Below, in pieces: positions 6,048-10,000 of a stretch of DNA of 10,000 nt. The first letter of the stretch is position 1. Each line of letters opens with the position of its first letter. Both the position numbers and the translations under genes were made by a program. The DNA is from an uncultured archaeon (GTDB lineage: Archaea > Korarchaeota > Korarchaeia > Korarchaeales > Korarchaeaceae), in NCBI GenBank assembly GCA_938073845.1, contig CALJEO010000013.1:1-10000 (forward strand), read 5' to 3'. The notes below the pieces were generated by a model. It had not been told where the DNA came from and searched no databases. It worked only from the letters and a program-made list of their open reading frames with translations.

Positions 6048-6722
6048 ATGGTTTGGGAAGACCTCCACATGTTTAGGAGCTCGAAGGTGGAGGAGAAGAT
6101 CCACCTCATGAAGGGAACTACTACTGTTGGGATTAAGTTCAAGGAGGGCGTTGTAGTTGCTTCTGATAAGAGAGCTACCAGCGGGACATTCGTAGCTAGC
6201 AAGAGCGCTGTTAAGACCCTTAAGTTGACTGACTACGCTGTAGCTACGATATCAGGGCTCGTAGCAGATGGACAATACTTAGTTAATAATCTAACTGCCC
6301 TAGCTGATCTCTACAGTCTGGATACGGGTAAGCCTCTCAGCGTTAGGGGTTTGGCCAGGCTCCTCGTCCTCATGTTGAGGAGGTACAGGCCCTACTTCCT
6401 CCTGGCCCACCTGATAGTAGGGGGGATCGACAGGGAGGGGCCCCACCTGTTCAATGTCGACCTCTACGGCACGATGACGGAGGAGGACTACCTAGCCACG
6501 GGGTCTGGGTCTCCCGTAGCGATCTCTGTCATAGAGGGGGGATACTCCCCGGATATGGATAGGGACTCCGCCATTAAGCTAGCAATATCCAGCATGATAG
6601 CTGCTCTCTCGAGGGACGCTGCTACGGGGGATGGGATGGATGTTGTCGTGATAGATAGGGAGGGTGTGAGGTTCCTCTGGAAGGATGAGATCTCCCAGGT
6701 GATCAGGGAAGTCGGAAGGTAG
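6048..6722 (+). CDS. psmB: Proteasome beta subunit (precursor)
   Basis: This is the catalytic subunit of the archaeal 20S proteasome, an N-terminal nucleophile threonine protease that assembles as inner heptameric rings. The 224-residue precursor has a 23-residue propeptide ending L-M-K-G, cut before T24 of T-T-T-V-G. Counting from that threonine, D17 (S-D-K-R) and K33 (S-A-V-K) complete the active site, and the G-S-G-S segment is present, so the subunit should be active. The ATG at 6048 is fixed by GGTGA at 6036-6040, 7 bases upstream. The aCPSF1 gene follows 8 bases after the stop, the same pairing known from other archaea (for example MJ1237 and MJ1236). No alpha subunit or PAN gene is in the window. 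Confidence 0.96.
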   Translation: MVWEDLHMFRSSKVEEKIHLMKGTTTVGIKFKEGVVVASDKRATSGTFVASKSAVKTLKLTDYAVATISGLVADGQYLVNNLTALADLYSLDTGKPLSVRGLARLLVLMLRRYRPYFLLAHLIVGGIDREGPHLFNVDLYGTMTEEDYLATGSGSPVAISVIEGGYSPDMDRDSAIKLAISSMIAALSRDAATGDGMDVVVIDREGVRFLWKDEISQVIREVGR

Positions 6723-6730
6723 GGTTAGGG

Positions 6731-8626
6731 ATGAGCTCCCCGGAGCAAATAAGGAGCAAGGTTAGGAAGTTCCTCTCCCAGTACACTAAGATAGATAAGG
6801 TGGAGCTGGAGGGTCCATTCATATCATTATACGTTGAGAACCCTAAGGATCTCCTCGACAAGCCCGATGTGATAACTAACGCAGCCAAGACTCTGAAGAA
6901 GAAGATAGTGGTGCTGGCCAGCAGACCGCTGAAGGATGAGAGCAGCACCGTGGAGTTCATAAGGAGGAGCATACCTGAGAAAGCTGAGATAGAGGACATA
7001 AAGTTCGTTCATGAGACGGGAGAGGTCTACATAATAGCTAAGAGGACCGGTTATGTCGTTGGGAAGGGCGGAGCTAACATACTGGAAATATTGAAGGAGA
7101 CGGGTTGGAGACCCATCGTCATAAGGGCCCCAACAATAAAATCAACCTTCTTGGAGATCTTCTATAATATAATGATCTCAGGGGCCTTGGAGAGAAAGAA
7201 GATCATGAAGAAGCTGTCTACCAGGATATTCAGGCCTCCCCTTAGGGTGAGCAGAGGGCTCTACGTTACCTTCCTGGGTGCAGCCAGGGAGGTCGGCAGG
7301 AGTTCCATACTTTTAACTACGGATGAGAGCAGCGTGCTCTTGGACTGTGGGATAAGTGTTGGGGGGAAAGATCCCTTCCCTAGGTTCGATCTGAGTTCCT
7401 TCGATATAGATGAGCTGGATGCTGTTGTGATAACTCACGCTCACCTGGACCACTCGGGTGCCCTTCCACTGCTCTTCAAGTACGGCTACAGGGGACCAGT
7501 TTACCTCACGAGACCGACTAGGGACCTGATGATGCTGCTCCTGTACGATTACATAAATCTCTCCCAGAGGAGCGGTCTAACACCTTTCTTCTCTTGGCGA
7601 GACGTGGTGAATTTGATGAACCACACGGTGACCTTAGAGTACGCTGAGACCGTCGATATCTCCCCAGACATAAAGCTCACTCTCTACAATGCCGGTCACA
7701 TACTTGGCTCGAGCTTAGCCCATTTGAACATAGAGAGCGCGAAGCATAACGTACTCTACACAGGGGACATGAGGTTCAGGGATACTAAGCTCTTGGACAA
7801 GGCCGTGAGGAAGTTCCCTAGGGTAGAGACATTGATAGTGGAGTGCACCTATTGCGGAGAGAACGACGTGCTGCCCAGTTTGAGGGACGCTGAGGAATCT
7901 CTCTTCTCGGTGATAAGGGAGACAACGAGTAGAGGGGGCAAGGTCCTGATCCCGGCCTTGGCCGTCGGTAGGGCTCAGGAGGTGATGCTCTCCCTGGTCG
8001 ATGGGTTCTCGAGCGGCGAGCTTCCTGACATTCCTGTCTACCTAGATGGGATGATCTACGATTCGACAGCAATACATTCAGCTTATCCAGACCAACTCTC
8101 CTCCTACGTGAGGGATAGCGTCTTCAAGAGGGATAGGGATCCCTTCACGGATCCCCACTTCAACTTCATAGGAAGCTCCGAGGAAAGGCCGGATGTCACC
8201 AAGGGAGGGCCCGCTGTGGTAATAGCTCCTTCAGGAATGCTAACGGGGGGTCCGAGCGTGGACTACTTGAGGTTGCTCGCCCCAGATCCTGAGAATACCG
8301 TGGTATTGGTGAGCTACCAAGCTGAAGGGACTCTCGGGAGGAAGCTGAGGGAGGGTGTGAGGGAGATAAGGGTACAGAATGAGGAAGGGGAGTATGTGAG
8401 AGTGGAGGTGAGAGCTCAGGTAAAAGTAATAGAGGGGTTCAGTGCTCACGCTGACAAGGTCCAGCTCCTCACCTACCTGGGGACCATAGAGCCTAGACCG
8501 CACAGGGTCTTCCTAGTTCATGGTGAGGAGGAAAAGATAAGGGAGTTCTCCCCCCTGGCCGCCAGGAGCGTACCCGGGATCAGGACGATATCGCCTCAAG
8601 TGGGCGAAACCTTCAGACTCGCTTGA
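6731..8626 (+). CDS. fttA: aCPSF1 (FttA): KH-domain beta-CASP ribonuclease and transcription terminator
   Basis: This archaeal CPSF73-like factor cuts RNA and ends transcription at U-rich sites. The 631 residues match the usual length. N-terminal KH region: about 1-145, with G-K-G-G at 111-114. Metallo-beta-lactamase core: L-D-C-G at 204-207, H-A-H-L-D-H at 236-241, G-H-I-L-G-S with H323, and T-G-D-M-R with D346. Beta-CASP region: acidic E371, G-R-A-Q-E at 413-417, S-A-H-A-D with H573, and V-H-G-E with H597. All expected zinc ligands are present. The segment normally reading E-S-T-Y-G is E-C-T-Y-C-G (371-376), adding two cysteines beside the active site. It is translated from ATG after GGTTAGGG, 8 bases past psmB. 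It converges on the SepF-like gene with a 16-base gap. Confidence 0.96.
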   Translation: MSSPEQIRSKVRKFLSQYTKIDKVELEGPFISLYVENPKDLLDKPDVITNAAKTLKKKIVVLASRPLKDESSTVEFIRRSIPEKAEIEDIKFVHETGEVYIIAKRTGYVVGKGGANILEILKETGWRPIVIRAPTIKSTFLEIFYNIMISGALERKKIMKKLSTRIFRPPLRVSRGLYVTFLGAAREVGRSSILLTTDESSVLLDCGISVGGKDPFPRFDLSSFDIDELDAVVITHAHLDHSGALPLLFKYGYRGPVYLTRPTRDLMMLLLYDYINLSQRSGLTPFFSWRDVVNLMNHTVTLEYAETVDISPDIKLTLYNAGHILGSSLAHLNIESAKHNVLYTGDMRFRDTKLLDKAVRKFPRVETLIVECTYCGENDVLPSLRDAEESLFSVIRETTSRGGKVLIPALAVGRAQEVMLSLVDGFSSGELPDIPVYLDGMIYDSTAIHSAYPDQLSSYVRDSVFKRDRDPFTDPHFNFIGSSEERPDVTKGGPAVVIAPSGMLTGGPSVDYLRLLAPDPENTVVLVSYQAEGTLGRKLREGVREIRVQNEEGEYVRVEVRAQVKVIEGFSAHADKVQLLTYLGTIEPRPHRVFLVHGEEEKIREFSPLAARSVPGIRTISPQVGETFRLA

Positions 8627-8642
8627 GGAGCTCCTTCACAGG

Positions 8643-9038
8643 TCAATCAGGGCTACGCCATATCTCGACGAACCTAGGGACTATGAGTATCGGTGGATAG
8701 CCCCTGTCCCTTATCATCACCAGGTCTCCGCCCATCTCGAGGACCCTCTCCTTCAACCTCTGGACCATGAACTTGAGCCTCTCCTCTCCCTCGGCAGCTA
8801 GGTCGTCGTACCTGAGGAGTATTATATTACCTTCGTTTATCTCGTTGAGCACTTGCTCAACGTCCTCAGCGTTTCTCAGGTTCATCGGTTTCACTGTGAT
8901 AGCTTTTTCACCGACGAACTTGGGCCTGGAAGGCTCTATCTCATAACTCACTTCCTCCTCGAACTCCTCAGGCTCTTCCTCATAGAATTCCTCCTCTTCT
9001 CTCCTTTCACCACCGAATATCTTTCTGAAGAACCCCAT
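8643..9038 (-). CDS. sepF: SepF-like cell division protein (FtsZ membrane anchor)
   Basis: Archaeal SepF tethers FtsZ to the membrane at the division site. From ATG at 9038 the product has 131 residues. The N-terminus M-G-F-F-R-K-I-F-G is a short amphipathic membrane-targeting helix, typical of SepF. A strongly acidic linker follows (about 11-36, mostly E), then the SepF beta-alpha fold (about 45-128), including L-R-N-A-E-D-V, G-N-I-I-L-L and L-E-M-G-G-D-L. The frame extends to a GTG at 9047, but GAGGTG (9050-9045), 6 bases before the ATG, is the ribosome binding site, so 9038 is chosen. A TATA box at 9072-9081 puts transcription start near 9050. The gene diverges from lsm. FtsZ itself is not in the window. 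Confidence 0.85.
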   Translation of the reverse strand: MGFFRKIFGGERREEEEFYEEEPEEFEEEVSYEIEPSRPKFVGEKAITVKPMNLRNAEDVEQVLNEINEGNIILLRYDDLAAEGEERLKFMVQRLKERVLEMGGDLVMIRDRGYPPILIVPRFVEIWRSPD

Positions 9039-9071
9039 TATTAGCACCTCGCATGAGATCCCTAACCTGCG

Positions 9072-9081
9072 ATATTTAAAT
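9072..9081 (-). promoter_or_regulatory. TATA box of the sepF-like gene
   Basis: The minus strand reads ATTTAAATAT. About 26 bases on is 9050, the first base of the GAGGTG ribosome binding site, so the leader would be about 12 bases. Confidence 0.6.
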
Positions 9082-9101
9082 TATTCTAGTGAGTACCGAA
9101 A

Positions 9102-9111
9102 CTTATTTAAG
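9102..9111 (+). promoter_or_regulatory. TATA box of lsm-rpl37e
   Basis: CTTATTTAAG places the start of transcription near 9132. This is downstream of the GTG at 9114 and therefore supports ATG at 9150 as the true start of the LSm protein. Confidence 0.6.
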
Positions 9112-9149
9112 AGGTGGGTGTTGAACAGCTCAAGAGCGAGGGGAACGTG

Positions 9150-9422
9150 ATGTCCAGCGCGATGAGGTATCTCTCAAAGAGCATGAATACCAGCATCCTG
9201 GTATTCCTGAAGAACGGTGTGAATGTTAGGGGGATACTGAAGTCCTACGATAACCACTTGAACCTGATCCTGGATAATGCCGAGGAAATATACACCACTC
9301 CTAACGGTGAGATGAAGCAGAACAAACTTGGGAAGAGGGTGCTCATAAGGGGAGATAACGTGATAGCTATCTCAACGCAGAAGATAGAAGGGCTCGGAGA
9401 AGGAGCCGTGGAGGAGGAGTGA
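9150..9422 (+). CDS. Archaeal LSm/Sm-like RNA-binding protein
   Basis: Sm-like proteins form heptameric rings that bind U-rich RNA. From ATG 9150 the product has 90 residues. The Sm1 motif spans about 13-44 (V-R-G-I-L-K-S-Y-D and N-L-I-L-D-N-A), and Sm2 is [10 protein letters not shown] at 66-75. The C-terminal tail is acidic (E-E-E). The frame runs back to a GTG at 9114, but that codon is upstream of the predicted transcription start. GAGGGG at 9138-9143, 6 bases before the ATG, supports 9150; a GTG start would add 12 residues. The L37e gene begins 4 bases after the stop. This lsm-L37e pairing is widely conserved in archaea and links RNA handling with ribosome synthesis. Confidence 0.93.
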   Translation: MSSAMRYLSKSMNTSILVFLKNGVNVRGILKSYDNHLNLILDNAEEIYTTPNGEMKQNKLGKRVLIRGDNVIAISTQKIEGLGEGAVEEE

Positions 9423-9426
9423 TGGT

Positions 9427-9618
9427 ATGGTAAAGGGAACCCCTTCGATGGGAAGGAGGAGTAGGGGTAAGACGCACGTGAGGTGTAGGAGATGTGGGAG
9501 GCATTCCTTCAACCTCAAGAAAGGGTACTGTGCTTCCTGTGGGTTCGGGAGGAGCCCTAGGATGAGGAGGTACTCCTGGGCCAACAAGGTGAGGTGGAAG
9601 AGTTTAAGAGTAGTCTGA
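9427..9618 (+). CDS. rpl37e: Large-subunit ribosomal protein L37e (eL37)
   Basis: This is a 63-residue zinc-ribbon protein of the large ribosomal subunit. The N-terminal K-G-T-P-S-M-G is the family signature. Two C-x2-C pairs (C20, C23 and C35, C38) bind zinc, and G-F-G-R-S with R-R-Y-S-W is also typical. The protein is strongly basic, as expected for rRNA contact. The ATG at 9427 is preceded by GGAGGAG at the end of lsm, 4 bases after the lsm stop; an earlier ATG at 9422 is in a frame that stops after three codons. The C-terminal tail after W-A-N-K is slightly longer than in many homologues. Confidence 0.97.
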   Translation: MVKGTPSMGRRSRGKTHVRCRRCGRHSFNLKKGYCASCGFGRSPRMRRYSWANKVRWKSLRVV

Positions 9619-9716
9619 GCTCACCCAATATCCAGAAAAGTTAGGGGGAAGCTCAAAAGCTGAACCCATAAGTTATTTCCTTAGGGCACGGGAATCCCTC
9701 CGAGTCGGGGGGAAAG

Positions 9717-9724
9717 TTTAAAAT
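9717..9724 (+). promoter_or_regulatory. TATA box of the tRNA-Ala/tRNA-Phe unit
   Basis: TTTAAAAT is a strong TATA box. Its centre is about 26 bases before 9747, the mature 5' end of tRNA-Ala, so the primary transcript would have almost no 5' leader. Confidence 0.65.
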
Positions 9725-9746
9725 TCTCTAAGCCCATCAGCTTGAG

Positions 9747-9819
9747 GGGCCGGTGGCGCAGTTGGTAGCGCGCCCGCTTGGCATGCGGGAGGTCGGGGGT
9801 TCGAATCCCCCCCGGTCCA
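9747..9819 (+). tRNA. tRNA-Ala (GGC)
   Basis: All arms fold. The acceptor is GGGCCGG with CCGGTCC and discriminator A, the D stem is GCGC with GCGC, and the anticodon stem CCCGC with GCGGG frames the loop TTGGCAT. The variable loop is AGGTC, and the T stem GGGGG with CCCCC frames TTCGAAT. The G3-U70 pair, the alanine identity element, is present. It is 73 bases long, with no intron and no encoded CCA. Confidence 0.97.
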
Positions 9820-9824
9820 CTACA

Positions 9825-9896
9825 GCCGGGGTAGCTCAGAGGGAGAGCGTCCGGCTGAAGACCGGAAGGTCGAGGGTTCAAATCCCTCCCCCGGCA
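9825..9896 (+). tRNA. tRNA-Phe (GAA)
   Basis: The acceptor is GCCGGGG with CCCCGGC and discriminator A, the D stem is GCTC with GAGC around a short 7-base loop, and the anticodon stem TCCGG with CCGGA frames CTGAAGA (anticodon GAA). The T stem GAGGG with CCCTC frames TTCAAAT. It is 72 bases, with no intron and no encoded CCA. It follows tRNA-Ala by 5 bases, so the two are probably one transcript and this 5' end needs RNase P. Confidence 0.97.
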
Positions 9897-9914
9897 CTCT
9901 TAAGGTAGGTTCAC

Positions 9915-10000
9915 ATGGAGGGCAAGGTATCAGATTACCTGCTGAGCTCGCTCAAGCAGCGCTTCGGTGAGGAGAAAGGGGAGAGGATAGCCGATATCTT
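9915..10000 (+). CDS. Start of an unidentified protein gene, cut by the right edge
   Basis: The ATG at 9915 opens a frame that runs to the window end (28 full codons). The visible part is polar and helix-like: it begins MEGKVSDYLLSSLKQRFG and continues with E-E-K-G-E-R-I-A-D-I. An AAGGTAGGT stretch (9902-9910) may serve as ribosome binding site. The start lies only 18 bases after tRNA-Phe, so its message probably comes from read-through of the tRNA unit or from a promoter inside the tRNA. Too little is visible to name a family. Confidence 0.6.
   Translation, partial: MEGKVSDYLLSSLKQRFGEEKGERIADI

Noticed and set aside
5955..6104. 50-residue N-terminal extension of UPF0179 from an ATG at 6104
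   Set aside because: It would overlap the psmB start and promoters, is unlike the family N-terminus, and a TATA-like element supports ATG 5954.
9114..9149. GTG start for the LSm gene, adding 12 residues
   Set aside because: It lies before the predicted transcription start and lacks a ribosome binding site; ATG 9150 has GAGGGG at good spacing.
9694..9712. CCCTCCGA next to TCGGGGGG as a possible terminator hairpin after rpl37e
   Set aside because: The loop would be too short for the full stem, there is no T-run after it, and it abuts the tRNA promoter.
9681..9881. 66-codon minus-strand open frame across the tRNA genes, containing G-G-I-R-T-P-D-L
   Set aside because: It is the complement of tRNA-Ala and tRNA-Phe; translated antisense tRNA is a well-known false protein family in databases.

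Overview
The window reads as a chromosomal housekeeping segment from a thermophilic archaeon, probably of the TACK group and possibly a korarchaeote. The archaeal calls are firm: an archaeal-type proteasome beta subunit, the KH/metallo-beta-lactamase factor aCPSF1, a UPF0179 protein, an archaeal LSm-L37e gene pair, TATA-like promoters with leaderless or short-leader starts, and tRNAs without an encoded CCA. Arginine is written mostly as AGG/AGA and isoleucine as ATA, as is common in thermophiles. A SepF-like gene points to FtsZ-based division. The korarchaeal suggestion is a guess from overall gene content and cannot be proved here.

Layout. (1) 2-1366 (+): the end of a DNA-methyltransferase-like gene with a zinc ribbon, open at the left edge and stopping before the SAM-binding motif expected at its C-terminus. 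(2) 1515-1691 (+): an unlisted 58-codon zinc-finger-like microprotein behind a perfect hairpin. (3) 1688-2994 (-): ksgA/dim1 followed, with overlap, by a HemK/Mtq2-type glutamine methyltransferase, a ribosome and release-factor modification operon. (4) 2995-3352: a divergent intergenic region of about 360 bp. (5) 3353-5515 (+): rtcB and a long-type FKBP, 9 nt apart. (6) 5508-5954 (-): a UPF0179 protein, divergent from (7) 6048-8626 (+): psmB and aCPSF1, 8 nt apart. (8) 8643-9038 (-): SepF-like, divergent from (9) 9150-9618 (+): LSm and ribosomal protein L37e. (10) 9747-9896 (+): tRNA-Ala(GGC) and tRNA-Phe(GAA), followed after 18 nt by a gene that runs off the right edge.

Most of the genes concern RNA and protein quality control: rRNA dimethylation (KsgA), release-factor methylation (HemK), tRNA splicing ligation (RtcB), RNA 3'-end formation and transcription termination (aCPSF1), RNA chaperoning (LSm), proteolysis (proteasome) and folding (FKBP). 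I see no mobile element, CRISPR array, rRNA gene or phage gene, and no convincing new multi-gene system.

The best leads are small: the internally duplicated four-cysteine pattern of UPF0179, a ksgA frame whose conserved N-terminus needs a CTG start, an FKBP with altered active-site residues, a methylase-like gene lacking catalytic motifs, the zinc-finger microprotein with its hairpin, and the tRNA-mRNA junction at the right edge.
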